Positions 12,215 through 24,812 of a stretch of DNA of 64,000 nucleotides are shown in pieces. The stretch spans positions 868,001-932,000 of the forward strand of contig JAYXKI010000001.1 of NCBI GenBank assembly GCA_037892935.1. Reading direction: 5' to 3'. The position numbers were made by a program, and so were the translations under genes. The stretch is from Phlebopus portentosus (Eukaryota > Basidiomycota > Agaricomycetes > Boletales > Boletinellaceae). Position 1 is the first letter of the stretch. Each line of letters starts with the position of its first letter. A model generated the notes under the pieces. The model was not told the DNA's origin. It searched no databases and saw nothing but the letters and a program-made list of their open reading frames with translations.

Positions 12215-13639
12215 ATGGCTTCTAGTGATATTACGCCTGCAAAGTTGAGGGAGATTCTCGATTTTTCCATTAATCTGGCTCGGGAAGCCGGAAAAATCAT
12301 CTTGGAAGGATCAGACGCTATCTTGCGAGCCTCTGCAGATGCGGTTGATGTGAAGAAAAACTCTGTGGACTTGGTCACGGAGTACGATAAGGGGGTAGAA
12401 GAACTGGTACAGCGGAGGACAAGAAGTGCCTATCCGACTTTCGGTTTGTGAGTGTGGATCTTACGACTTGAACATTCTGTAATTGTTGATATCTGACAGC
12501 TTGGGCGAGGAAGAGACGTCAGTACAGGGAAAACTCCCTGAGCTGACTGATGGTCCTATTTTCTGTGTTGATCCCATCGGTTTGTACGGGATACTGTGAC
12601 TGTAGTCCTGGTAAAAATGACTGGCTTTCAGACGGGACAGTGAACTTTGTGCATGGCTTCCCCTTCGCTTGCATCTCCATTGGCTTAATCAACCAAAAGC
12701 GTCCCGTTTTGGGTGTAATCTACAATCCGTTCATCGACTGGCTGGTCCGTACACTTTCATCATGCAAGTTCGCGTACATTAGCTCGTGAAAGCTGACTAT
12801 GTCGTCCACGAAGTATTACGGCGCTGAAGGTCAGGGATCGTATCTCGTGAAGGCTGGCGGTTCGCCACAGAAACTTCCTTTGGCCCCTCCTCGCCCACTT
12901 CCTTCTCTGTCTCAGGCTCTCATAGCAATAGAATGGGGATCTGATCGTGCGACGGAACAGATGAATGCTCGCGCAACTTCATTTGTTCGGCTAGCGGGTG
13001 ATGGAACCCAGATTGAGCATGGTAAGATGGCGCATTCGCTCCGCTCCATGGGGAGCGCCGCGTTGAACTTCGCCGCGGTGGCGAGTGGTTCGCTGGACTT
13101 GTACTGGTGCGTCTATTTTTTAATGAAATACTAGTGCGCATAAGCTCAATCGACGTCAAGGGAAATCGGATGCTGGTAGGCCCTTTTGACCTATATGACC
13201 AATACCCCATTTCTGACTATTTTAAGGCCTTGGGATGTTTGCGTAAGAGTCTCATGTGTCAAACTACTTTACGTCCAAAGAAGTCTTACCTCAACTTAAG
13301 GCCGGTTCTATCATCGCTCAAGAAGCAGGTGGCATAGTTAGCACTTCTGACCTCTCCGTTCATGGAGGAGAGGTCACAGGTGATATTTCTGATAAAGTGC
13401 TGACAGGCAGGAAGTATATTGTAATGAGGTAAGCCTTATTTTCGTACAGGTCTAGAATTTCGTTATAATCATGTTCCTTTAGGGCTATTGCAGACACCGA
13501 GGTATGCCTACACGTCTACATACCCCATCCTGATCACCAAGATGTTCCATAGAACGAAAAGGGAGTCGATATCCAGAAGCGTCTCATCAAGGAGTTCTGC
13601 GAGACCATTGTAGACTTCAATCCTAGTTCTAAGATGTAG
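12215..13639 (+). CDS. Inositol monophosphatase family protein
   Basis: Nine exons give 327 residues: 12215-12447, 12500-12579, 12632-12744, 12814-13106, 13161-13175, 13227-13242, 13301-13428, 13483-13501 and 13553-13639. Every junction keeps frame. Family motifs are present: the metal-binding GEEE after exon 1, the split [13 protein letters not shown] (intron inside the motif), and a C-terminal WDV then [11 protein letters not shown] block. It would remove phosphate from myo-inositol 1-phosphate with Mg2+, in inositol synthesis and recycling; related members act on other small phosphates. It is cytosolic, with no signal sequence. Length suits the family (270-330). The intron density is striking: exons 5, 6 and 8 have only 15, 16 and 19 nt. 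The ATG at 12215 lies about 150 bases after the inverted-repeat element. Confidence 0.87.
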
Positions 13640-13903
13640 ATGACGTCGGCCTGAATGGAATGGCAACTATTGTATCCCTAGGAGCTAAGTAGACTACAGA
13701 AAAGACATAGAAGAGAATATATATACGCATTGTTTCGGTCTTCTAGCACCTATAGAGTTAGTCCAAAATGATTGAAGAGTCTCTTTCTCTTCAGAAGAGA
13801 TTTCTTACTCGATGTGAGAATTCTGTTCCAAATATGGATGACATAATATTTTTTTCTATTCACCTGGTCTTTCTTATAGTTTTCTTTTGTTCCACTCTCC
13901 GCT

Positions 13904-16499
13904 ATGGCAAAAGCCAAAGTGCCTACACCTGCGTCAAAGACGCGCTCAACGTCATCAAAAGAAGCCTTTGGGAAAAGGGCCAAGGGCGAAAATTTCTATC
14001 GCGATGCAAAAAAAGTCAACCGACTCAAGATGTTGAGTGGGGGCAAGCCTGTCCGAGATCGTGAAGGCAAAATCATCCAGGCTGCCCCATTCCAGAAAAC
14101 AGAGGCGGAAACACAACCAGGCAGAGTTCAACCTGATAGGCGATGGTTCGGTGTGTCATTTTCTTTCCATCTGCTGATCCGTTACCTGACAAATTTTCTT
14201 CATCAGGGAACACCAGAGTGATTTCTCAAACTGCACTGGATCATTTTCGGTCAAATTTAACGACGAAGGCTCATGATCCATACTCTGTTTTACTTCGAAG
14301 GAACAAGCTGCCGATGGCATTGCTTGACGAAGCTGCCAATCCGCATGCCCAGAAGGTCTGTCTGCTGCTCGTCGCTTTTTTCTTTTAATAATTTGACCCT
14401 TTCTGTAACATAGCGAGCTCACATAATTGAAACTGAGCCATTCAAAGACACGTTTGGACCTAGAGCACAGCGTAAAAAGCCTCGTCTTGATGTCGGAAGC
14501 TTTGAAGAACTTGGGAAAACTAGTGCGGATGCAGCTCAGGAAGCGGAGGAGCAGTCTGAAATTGCTGCGGAGGAGCCAGCTGGTATTTGCAATCACCATG
14601 TACGGCTGCACTGTTATTGATTATCTATTCGGATTAGCTTCCGTGGAGGTCGAAGATCCGATGCCTCAGACGCACGCAAATCACATCGAGCCCATATATT
14701 TCAAGGGCACATCGCGGCGAATATACGGCGAACTATACAAGGTCATCGACTCGTCGGATGTTATTCTACATGTTCTGGATGCCCGTGATCCTTTTGGCAC
14801 GATGTGCGAAAGTGTGCTGGAATTTATCAGGAAGGAGAAAGCGCACAAACAAGTTGTATTAATTATCAACAAGTGCGATTTGGTGCCAAGCTGGGTGACA
14901 GTGAGTACAGTTATCCATGCGACTGTTTTCCGTATCCTTCATATACCACGGACTTTGTCAGGTCCTCTGCTGGCCCTAGCGCAACCTCTACAGCAGAGAC
15001 CGTTACGTTCGTGGAAGATCAACGCATATCGCTTCGCTGCCTTTGGACTTCGTTGTGAAGCCCGGAGGATCGCAGTGGAGTGATTTTGCACTGTCTTCGT
15101 AGAGTTGAGCAGATTATTCGTCTGAACGTCAGATTTGCTCTTAGTTTGGCGACGAACATTTAGATTTTGTTCATTCACATTTCTGGCTCCAGGGAAAACA
15201 AGAATACTAAATGATACCCTTCTTTGCAGCCACGTTACATCCAATACTTGACACCTCGTTATCCTACTCTTGCTTTTCATGCTTCCCCGAACCATTCCTT
15301 CGGTAAAGGTTCCCTTATCCAGCTGCTACGGCAGTTCTCACGTCTTCATTCCGACAAGAAACAAATATCAGTAGGATTCATCGGGTATCCTAATGTGGGC
15401 AAGAGCAGCATCATCAATACCCTGAAGAGCGGGAAAGTCTGCAAGGTTGCTCCTATCCCAGGCGAAACAAAAGTTTGGCAATACATTACCTTGACCAAAC
15501 GAATATACTTGGTCGATTGTCCGGGAATCGTCCCTACATCTGCCCATGATTCTCTAACCTCGACTGTCCTAAAGGGAGTGGTCCGTGTTGAAGCTCTTCC
15601 TACACCTTCTGACCATGTGCCAGCACTTATGGCTCGTGTGAAGCCCTTGTATCTCTCACGTACCTACGGAGTCCCTCTCCCGTCTCCGGATGACCCGGCG
15701 AAAGCCTGGGAGCCAGAAGTGTTCCTTGATAAACTTGCACGCATGAAGGGTCGTTTACTGAAGGGAGGCGAGCCCGATATCGAAGGTGTGGCGCGCATCG
15801 TCCTGAGCGATTGGGTACGTGGGCGCATACCATTCTTTGTTCCTCCGCCCGAGCGACCGGAAGAGCTAAATGAGAAGGAGGAGTTGAAACGAAAGAAAGG
15901 AAAGAACAAGGAGAAATTCGAGCCTGGAGTTACACAGAAGCTTCGTGGCATCATTCAAAAGAATGTTTTTGTGGGAGAGGATGTAAAGCCCATGGAAGAT
16001 GCCAACTCTACGGATGCTGCTGAGGGATGGAAGGGATTCGGTGACGACAAGAGTGACGATACGGGCGAAGTATCCGACAGCGATCAAGGTGCTGTAAACC
16101 CCTCGGGGGAAGATGCGGAGGAAGAATTGGCTTGGGCCGATGTTTTTGCCGACGATCGAGCAGGTGGTAGTCCGGAGGTTGACGAAGATGACACCGAGGA
16201 TGGCTCGGTTGATGATGACGCTGAGGGAAATGAAGAATCTGCAGGTACTGCTTCAGATGAGGAGTCTGAAGTCGCCCAGTTACAGAAGAAACCTAAGGCA
16301 AAGGAGCAGCGTATGACAACGAATAAGGTACGTCATATTCTTACTCTCGCTGGATTCAAGCTTGACCGCGTTGGTTGTGCAGCGAAAACCCTCAAACTTC
16401 TTTACCACGGCGAATGTGAAGAATAAGAATAGAAATCGTCAGAAGCCCAGACTTGCTGGAGATGTACGAAGAAAGCACAAACCGGTTAAGCACAAGTGA
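13904..16499 (+). CDS. NOG2: Nucleolar GTP-binding protein 2 (Nog2/NGP-1)
   Basis: Six exons give 680 residues: 13904-14150, 14207-14355, 14414-14582, 14638-14900, 15230-16327 and 16383-16499. This is a circularly permuted GTPase: G4 NKCD (about residue 266) precedes G1 GYPNVGKSS (about 328) and G3 DCPG (about 372). The NGP-1 N-terminal domain, the [12 protein letters not shown] block and the [15 protein letters not shown] linker are also present. It acts in the nucleolus and nucleoplasm on pre-60S particles, controlling release of assembly factors before nuclear export. The C-terminal third is the usual acidic Asp/Glu/Ser region ending in a Lys/Arg-rich tail, longer than in yeast (486 aa) and closer to human NGP-1. 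The last intron can be read through for several codons, but only splicing gives the conserved basic tail. Confidence 0.93.
14901..15229 (+). other. Unusually long intron in NOG2
   Basis: This 329-nt intron is about six times longer than its neighbours. The flanking exons join directly at the conserved VPSW-VT / PRYIQYL point, so no missing exon is needed. It contains a potential stem near 15040-15060 (CTTCG / CGAAG type). Introns of ribosome-assembly genes can host snoRNAs, but I could not identify convincing C/D or H/ACA boxes, so no RNA is called. Confidence 0.45.
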
Positions 16500-16691
16500 A
16501 CCGGATTCGCACTCCTTGTCATATTCCCCGTCCTATAGACATCATGTCGCTGTATTGCTAGTCCCTGCATTGTCAATTGTAGCTTCTTTGGTATCTCCTG
16601 AAATTCGGACAGCGTGTTCAACGTATGTGGATGCAGGCCAGCCAATATGTCTTATACAAGAAGTCTACAATATTATATACGCAAGTGATAT

Positions 16692-18177
16692 CTAAAATCC
16701 TGCTTTTCCAAGGTCCCACTCCCGGACGCTACCTCGTTTACTGTACTTGATATCCAAAGCACTCGTTCCAGACTCCATGGTCCATGCTTCGGTAGGTTTG
16801 GGACTTTTATCGTCCTTCTCCTTAGACTTCTTGTCCGGAAGTAAACCCAGACGCTCTAGACGTTTTCGTTCAGCCTTGTCTTCTCGGCGCTGGCGAATAA
16901 TGTCCAACATGGCTTCCCAACCTTCGAACTCCGCACCTTCAACTAAACCGGTGCTAGGAACGTTCGGTACCATCAATGGCCCCGTATCAAGTCGCGGATC
17001 ATATGATTCTTCAAAATACTTGTCCATTTTCGAAGGCAGTTCTGGGGTAATAGTGTCGTCTTGGGCCGCCGCTGAAGCACCAGGTGGTATATGTTTGCTC
17101 CGTCGCGGACGATAGCGCTCAATATCCTCTTCTTCAGACAAAGTCGGAGATGGTGGAGGTGGAGGTGTGGAGGCAAGCTTGGCTTTTCGCGCTTGGAACT
17201 GTGCAGATAAATCTGCTGGAGATGGCTTTCTTGGAGGTGTCAGCGATCGACGTGACGACAGCTTCGAATGATCTTCGTCGGGGGGTCTGGAGACATGTCA
17301 TCCTTGGGAGTGCCGCGAGTCGAAGACCGAGACGATGTCGTAGCTATTTGTGGTCTTTCGACCTCCCTTCCTTTTCCTTTTGGCCTCTTTAGTGGTTCAG
17401 GAGTTTCGTCGCGTCTTTTATGCCTGCCAGAACCCCCATGTTTGCGACTGGATTTATGGCGTTCATTATCTGACGATTTTGACCTTGAGCGTCGTCGACG
17501 CTTCCGAGAAGAGCTGTCCTCTCTTTCTTCGTTTCGACTTCTTCGCCTCCTATGACGGTCAGTGTCACCTTCCTTCGCGTGGGGTGATCGTGAACGATGC
17601 CTTCTCTTCCTCCGGTCGCGAGAGTCGTCTCGATCGTCTGCACTGTCATCATCGCGAGAATCCCGGCTTCTCCTCCTACGTCCACTGTCTCGACGCCTAT
17701 CCCACTCAGCATTACGCCGCCGCGAGGGGCCGCCCATCAACCGCCGCAAACGTTCTGCTTCGGTGGCCTCCAGAGCGCGCGCTCTTCTCTCCCTTCTTTC
17801 TTGCTCCTCTCTATCAACCTTCGCTTCTTGAGCAGCCTCCGCTTGTGCCCTGAGAATAGCTCGGTTGTGTTCATCCGTATTGCGAATGATCGCAGACAGA
17901 AAGCGTTTATTTGCTCTAGGTAGATTTGAATTGGAACTGCTTTATTGAGATAAGAAATACAAAACACAAATAGTTAAGATACCGATACTCACTCTCTGTC
18001 CGGTAAATATGCCTGCACACCTTCCTCCAAATACCGTTCAGCTTTCTGTTTTGCTTCCTTGACGATGAGATCGGCGACATATCGGTCGAGCTCGTCGTCG
18101 ACGACAGTAGTCGGTACAGAAGAGCCCATGGAGGCCCTCACGAGGTTTGACACTACTGAAGATAGTGACGATGACAT
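16692..18177 (-). CDS. Arg/Ser-rich nuclear protein, probably RNA-processing related
   Basis: Three exons give 460 residues: 18177-17993, 17936-17334 and 17286-16692. Residues 1-110 are helical and charged, with an ANKRFL motif. Residues about 115-260 are a dense RS/RD/RK-rich tract like splicing-associated proteins. A proline run follows, then a conserved-looking C-terminus (SALDIKYSKRGSVREWDLGK). The family was not recognised; a nuclear role in mRNA processing is inferred from the RS tract. The join between exons 2 and 3 is the least certain: two frames must be connected near 17287-17333, where a 47-nt GT-AG intron with a TGAC branch restores phase. A base-count error in the six-G run at 17280-17285 is an alternative. 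The gene converges on NOG2 with 193 bp between stops. Confidence 0.7.
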
Positions 18178-18327
18178 GGAGGATTGGAGATTACAGAGTA
18201 AGATGTAGTGACTTCAAACACCGATTCCATCTAAGCGTGGGATACGCTTCCCATAAACGCGTAGATCGTGTCAAGGCCACGCGCGTTTCGTTTAGGCGTC
18301 TCTTGCCTTACCTCCACCAGCCTCATC
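18178..18327. promoter_or_regulatory. Divergent promoter, RS protein / importin
   Basis: Only 150 bp separate the start codons of the minus-strand RS-rich protein and the plus-strand importin, so both must be driven from this shared stretch. No TATA box is evident. A CT-rich strip precedes the importin ATG. Confidence 0.6.
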
Positions 18328-21300
18328 ATGGAATCGGAAGTCCTACAATGCCTTGCTTCTTCTTTGAATGCAGATCCAAACACGCGTATGAGTGCAGAGC
18401 TCAAATTGAATGAGTTTTTTGCTAATCCAGGTTTGTGGATCGTTTTGATCACCGCGATGCGTTGTATAATGACGCGCTTGTGGTTGTGAAGCCACTTGTC
18501 TTGCCCTTGCATCTATCACGATTTCGCAGGATGTCGACGTGTCTTTGAGACAGATAAGTAATGTTTTGGATTTGATTCCTTTAGAAATCTTGACAGTTAT
18601 CCCTTAATTACTCAGCAGTCATCGTGCTTCACAAGTATGTGAAGGAAAGGTGGTCGCCATTCTTTCCGTCCTTCAAGGGGAACGCTCCATCCGTCGAGGT
18701 AGCGTTTCTTACTAGTAACTGGCATTTAACTACTGCTGATAGCCGGAAAATCAAAGTTCAAGACACAGGTTCGCGGCGCCATCTTCAAGGCTCTATCGGA
18801 CCCAAACCGAAAGATCAGATCATCGAGCGTGAGCGCATTTTTCTTTACTTCATCATTCATATTGAGCGGAGGCGATAGGCTCGCACATTGTCTCTCATCG
18901 CAAATTCCGATTGGCCAGACGAATATCCAGATCTTCTCTCATCTTTAATGGACCTTTTATCATCCTCGTCTTTGGACTCGGTACATGGGGCAATGCAAGT
19001 TTTGAATGAGTTCATAAAATCCGACCTTACGGAGGATCAAATTCTTCCTTTACTACGCGAGCTTCTTCCGGTCTTACTTAGTATTCTTGGTTCTAACCAG
19101 GTAGGGCTGGCCTTCTTCCCGATGTTCAAGAAACTCACTATATGCTGCAGCATACGCCGCTGACTCGAGCCCGAGCCGTTTCTGTCTTCCGCCAGTGCAT
19201 TGCAACGTTGTACATGGTCAAAGAGCAACACCCTCAAGCTGTCAAGGAAGCTACCGGTTCTATTCTTCCGGTCTGGATTGACGCGTTTAAAGTATTGTTG
19301 AATGCGTCCCCCGAAAGCGACGTCGAGAACGTACAATCTTGGGATGCCCTTGCTATTCGCATTGAAATATTTAAAGTGCGTCTCGCACAGTACCGAAGGC
19401 CATGTATTGACACCTGTACCTACAGACTCTAGATACAATTCATATGGGCTTCGCCAAATCGTTGTCGCCTCACTACAATGAGCTTCTAAACACCGCACTT
19501 GCACATTTACAAGTCCTCTTGCCCACATTTTCTCGGTATTATTTGTCGTCATCCGCTGCTCCCCCTACGGCATCAGAGGAAGATCCAATTGAGCTTTCTA
19601 TGCTTGGTTGCCCGGTCATTGACTTTATCGCTGCACTTACCCGGAGTAGCAAAGCAAAACCCTGGTTGCAGTCTTCCGCTGTTGAAGCACTCATTGTTGC
19701 ATTATGCGGTTGGATGCAGATGACCGAAGACGACGTAAGCATGACTTCACCATTTAGTACCTTCATTGCCGTATTGAAGGACCGCACAGGAAGAAAACTG
19801 GGGAAATGACCCTAACGCATTTGTCGCTCATGAGGACGACGAAACGCAATCGTACTCTTTACGGGTCGCAAGTCTTGACTTATTGGCTGTGAGGATAGAG
19901 ATTGACCTTCAAGGATCTTCACTGAAGTTTACCTTTTTAGAATCTTGTTGAGCGTGAACCTGCTGTGACAATCAGTGGACTTTCACAAGCTACTAATCGC
20001 ATAGTCTCGGAGTCTAAGCAAGCACGCGACTCTGGAAATTCCGAATGGTATTTCAACTTCTGAATATACGCAGGAACGTACATTGACGGCCTTTGCAGGT
20101 GGCGGCCCGTTGAAGCGGTCTTGCTAGCCCTAGGCTCCGTCTCTGAAGATGTGCAAGACTTTTGCAGCAATGAGCAGGAAGTGAGACGATCAAAGCCGAT
20201 AGATATCGAGTCGCTGTTGTCCGATCTCATTCCCCAGATACTTTCACTGTCAGGTATTGTACTACTATTCAACATGTTTCAAGAAGGTCGCCTGACACTT
20301 ATTGCGTCAAAGAGTGTCCGTTTCTACAAGGCCGTGGCTTCGTTTTCGCTAGTCAATATTCTAGACTCCTACCGTCCCGTTTAGCAGACCAATATGTGTC
20401 AGCGGCCATTTCAGTTATAGAGACGGAGAGTGCAAGTGTACCCATCAAGGTGTCTGCGGTGAAAGCTATCCAGAAGTACGTATTTTCCAAATGATTTTGC
20501 ACGCATTCTGACGATAAAGCTGTAGTTTCGCATCTGGAATGAGCGATTCGAATCTACTTCCGGTTGCATTCCGCATCGCAAAAGATTTAGGCCCGTTTTT
20601 GTTGGCAACTACGGAAGATACACTGTCTCTGGTGCTTGAAACCCTTTCATCCGTCATGAACGTTGGGAAGGGTACTTGGATAACTCCAGAACTCGCTGAA
20701 CAGCTGGTCACAGCCATGCTACAAGTCTGGGCGCGCAACAATAAAGGTAATTGGCTAATTCTTGTCGGGGTTATTCGTGTTGTGACAGAACGGCCCAGAC
20801 CCGATCTTTATTTCGATCCTCACCGAGATTCTTACGTCTCTTGCTCGTTCCTCACGCCCCGGCGTCTATCAATCCGTTGTCAAAACATCGTTGCCAACTC
20901 TTTGCGCTGCCATCAGGTCTGCAAAACCGGATGAATCTTGGATTACTAGTTCTGCGATCGAACTGGTGACCAGCCTTGTCGAAGGTGCAGCATCTGGGAA
21001 TCTTGGTGAAGGCTTCTTCACTACGTTGGCGCCATGTTTATTCGATTGTCTGCGCGTGATAGAAGATAGGGACGTTTTGCAGGTATGTGCCGTGTCGCAA
21101 CCAAGAAATGATAAGTTATTCACCGAGGATCAGAATGGCGTTTATTGTCTAACTTGGATCGTCCGAAAAGATGTGAAACAAATTCTCGATTGGCGGGATG
21201 CTTCCGGACAAAGTGGTGTGGACAAGACACTTGCAGTCATTGCAAAGTTGCTGGAAAATGAAGACGAGTCGGGTGGCCTTGTTATCGGTGACCTGATCAT

Positions 21301-22565
21301 ACATCTATTACGACGGGCAAGTTCTTCCATTGTTTCCGTCTTGCCTGAGCTCCTGCAGGCAATGGTACGCAGAATGCAGACTGCGAAGACGGCAACATTT
21401 GTTCAAAGTCTCGTCATTCCATTCGCTTTTTTGATGCAGAGCGAGAGAGATACGGTTCTTTCTCTCCTTGAGGGTATTGATGTGAATGGCCGTTCTGGAC
21501 TTGATATTCTCATTCAGACGTGGTGCGAGAATGCTGAAGTGTTCCAAGGGTTCTGGCCAAGTCGAGTCAGGTAAGAGAGATTTTTACGAAGAAACTTAAA
21601 GCTGACTATTTTTAAAGTACTCTCGGACTTTGTCAGCTTTTCGCGTCGCAGCGGCCCAGTCTACAAAGCCTTCTTGTGAAGGGTGACATTATTGTAACCC
21701 CGGAAACAAGGGATGGTGAGTGCTTGTATTCCATTTTTACTAGGTTTGATTGGATGCGATCTCGATATCCAGTCATTGTCACACGTTCTAGGGCAAAGAA
21801 GAGTACGCTGTGTTTTTATCCTAACATCGGATTAATCATATCTTACGATTGGTGCCCGTTCAGCGCCACATGAATTCACAAAAATTCCATTTCCTGTGAA
21901 GGCTCTTAAGCTTATCGTGAGCGACTTGCATTCAAATGGCGAATCCGCCACGATGGGCACAATTTCGGCTCAGGCTGGGAGCGTCGGTGCTGAATCGGAT
22001 GATGGGGTGAGTGATTGCAGATTTCGGGGCATCGATGGCAACTATATTAACTACGTAATAGGATGAAGACTGGGAAGACGAGGACGGTGTAAATCCGTTG
22101 AACAAAGACGAGATAGCCTTTTTGTCCGGTGAGTGTCTGGACTCTTACGTAAAAAATTCTGAGCTGAATCTCTAGTGATAGACATGCTCGGGCCGCGGGC
22201 TGGTGCCTTCGATGAGGATGACATTCCTGACGATATTGATGACGAAGATCTGAAGAATGACCCCATTTCTCAGATGGACATGACGGTGAGAGTATTCCTC
22301 GCTTTTTCACAGCAGCCTTCGCGCGAGGTCCAGCAACGCTTGTTGGTGTTGCTTTTATCGTCAATGGCACCATTTATAATGCGCCTCATTTTTGTTTCCA
22401 ACTCAGTATTTTCTGATCACTTTTGCTCCTGGACAGGCCCACTTGATATCTTTCGTGAAGGAGTGCGCATCCCACGGTACTAACAATTTCTCTGGTGTCG
22501 TAAACCAGATGAGTGCGGAGGAAATGCTTGTTATTCAACGGCTTCTTACCGAGTCGCGTGGGTAA
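18328..22565 (+). CDS. KAP114: Importin-9 / Kap114-type karyopherin
   Basis: Twenty exons give 1040 residues, practically the length of human importin-9. Exon starts: 18328, 18492, 18616, 18757, 18879, 19151, 19426, 19790, 19941, 20099, 20313, 20526, 20799, 21134, 21618, 21773, 21864, 22062, 22176 and 22437. The N-terminal importin-beta domain is visible (LRQI, then HKYVKERW, residues about 50-70). HEAT-like helical repeats fill the chain. An acidic loop near residues 940-950 (DEDWEDEDG) and the C-terminal region match importin-9/Kap114. The family carries histones H2A-H2B, TBP and ribosomal proteins into the nucleus and is released by Ran-GTP. Intron 21083-21133 is 51 nt and free of stops, so its retention would insert 17 residues without breaking frame. 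The divergent neighbour is the RS-rich protein. Confidence 0.92.
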
Positions 22566-23509
22566 TGAAAAGAAAAGAGAAAATCAGACGGCTACCCAAT
22601 GGATCTCACGGTGAAGACCTGTCTTACATACTAATACTTAGTTCCCCGAAGTTTATCATGAAATAATTTTTGCTTTTCCAACTGCATGAAGAATACGTGT
22701 CATCGTATGTGCTGCGCGCAAATTGGGCGCTCAAACTCCGAAGAATATACTTTCATCAGAGTCTTGAGCTCAGACGGAACTTATAAAGTTCCGCACTCCG
22801 CAACAGGCATGGACGACGCCCCGTGAGGCAGAGGCAGGAATAGTAGCGCTCCCGCTACAATCCGGACGAATACTCATCTAGTCAAAGGACCAATCTCTTT
22901 TCAGGTGATTCATTGGGCGTGCAACATGAAGGCTAAATTATCTTGTGCAGACCTGGAGCATGGTCGACACGGAAGCCGTGATGAATTTTACCTTTGGCGG
23001 TCGGATTACGTAATTGATGACACGCCAGCTCAAGGGGAGTCGACTTGCGATATTTGGGGCTGTGACGGGATGCTTTCACTTTTGACCGACTCACTTCTGT
23101 ATGTCAAGTCACCACAGGCGACATATGAACGTAATCTGAGAAGAACTGGCCACAAATGCAATGAAGACAACATCTTCTGTAGGCGCCACACTCTAGTCAT
23201 TGGGCACATTATCTTGGATCTCTCCTACTACATAGGTGCTCTAGACTGCCTGGTTCACCCCAAAGCCGTAATGAGCGGATATTTGGGTTCCCACTGCCTC
23301 TTTGCTGTGTCATTTCAATCAGACTTGACACGGAGAAGAGTCGTATTCGCTTTCCGGCTAAGCTACCCTATCTGGACCACACCTTTTCGGGAGATCTAGG
23401 TGGTCATTACCACTCAGGGTCCATCCCGTCATTAGGGTACATATAGTATGCCTGGTAAAATGATTCTCTCTTCATTGCCCACTTTTCCTGTTAGACTCAA
23501 GAGTACAGC
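22566..23509. other. Intergenic spacer
   Basis: No gene is supported. A plus frame at 22905-23399 has no ATG, no splice signals and no recognisable domain. The region carries the importin 3' UTR and the upstream sequence of the next F-box gene. Confidence 0.5.
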
Positions 23510-24812
23510 ATGCATACCACAAATATCCTTGTCGCTCAGCACTCTCTGGTACGTCCAATGCCTTCTCTTAGGCTCCATGCTGACGAAATTATTTATATGC
23601 TTCTAGAGCAAGGAGACATTTACATCCGTTCAGAAATCTTTGGCTTCTGTACCGACAGCGCGTAATGCGCCATGTCGGTTGCCCGTGGAGATCGTTACAC
23701 TAATACTGGAGTTGGCATACTATAACGAAAACTTGGACCCAGACTATCAATTTCTTTTGGCCTGTGCTCTCGTCTGCAGAAGTTGGTCTGCGCCATCACA
23801 AGCACTCCTGCTTAACCATGTAACCCTTCGATCGAGCTCTGCATTCCTTGCCTTTCGATCAGCTGTAGACGCCGCCACTGTTCGGGGTCGAACTCTCCGG
23901 AGCAACGTCGTGCGCCTACGAATTATTATAGATCACAATCATCCGGACCAGCTCTCACATCATGCACTCGCAATGATAGTTCTTTCTTGTCCGAATCTAT
24001 ATGAACTTGACCTTGCAATATACGGCTGCGGCGTCCCAACATCCTCTCCGGACGGTACCTCACGCGTTCACATTTTTCGAGCAGCGCCATCTTTTGATAC
24101 CGAGACCCTCAATTTGCTTCGAGCAGGGCCATCTATCCGATCGATGAAGTTCGCCAACTGGTCAGACAATGATCAACTGGCTATTCAGCTCCTTTCAGAC
24201 GTCTGGCCCGCCCTGACGGCCGTTTCGCTCAGAGGAACGCCACCTCGTTTGCCCGCTTTCGATGACAGCCCTCTTTTGCCTTTCGGATGTCCATTGAGCG
24301 AACTTAGATTCGGATTCCAAGTGACACCATGCCCAGATTTCATCGGCTGGCTTGTGCAGAATTCTAATCATTCGCTTCAACGCCTAGAGCTGGAACGACT
24401 CCCAACCACTGATGTTCTAGAAGCTTTATTGAGCGGATGTGGACCTTCCTTGGAGTCGCTTGCGTTTCCGTCGTGTACGTCGCGTGATCAGGGCATGTGG
24501 ATGCACGGATGCAAGAAGCTCAAAGAGTTCAGGTTCGAGAGCTCGAACATCTCTCCTCTCCTTCTGAATCAGCTACCCGCCACTGTGGAACACCTAGCAT
24601 TCTCAATCAGCAGGGACACACCGTTGTACCTCATGGTCAATTTCATCAAGACGCGTCGACATCTCAAGGCTGTTACCGTCCATGTTTGGGACGACGCTGC
24701 ATCGCACCCCCAAATGCCGAATCTGAGGATTGCGTGTGCACGCAACGGCGTGAAGCTTGTTGTCGTGCGTGGCATCCGGCAATTCCGCGAGGCAGTCGTG
24801 AGTCTCGCTTAA
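23510..24812 (+). CDS. F-box-like domain protein, hypothetical
   Basis: Two exons give 414 residues: 23510-23548 and 23607-24812, with a 58-nt phase-0 intron (GTACGT donor). The large exon has no ATG before its conserved part. The short first exon supplies one, giving MHTTNILVAQHSL then SKETFTSVQ. Residues about 35-80 are an F-box-like domain: CRLPVEIVTLILELAYY, then LLACALVCRSW. The remainder has leucine-rich spacing (LYELDLAIYGC, LQRLELERLP, LESLAFPS), suggesting irregular leucine-rich repeats for substrate capture. It probably acts as an SCF adaptor; the target is unknown. Such genes are a large, fast-changing family in mushrooms, so orthology is unlikely to be strict. Confidence 0.82.

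Noticed and set aside
22905..23399. Plus-strand frame of 164 codons between importin and F-box genes
   Set aside because: Begins with GTG, has no acceptor or donor joining it to another exon and no family pattern.
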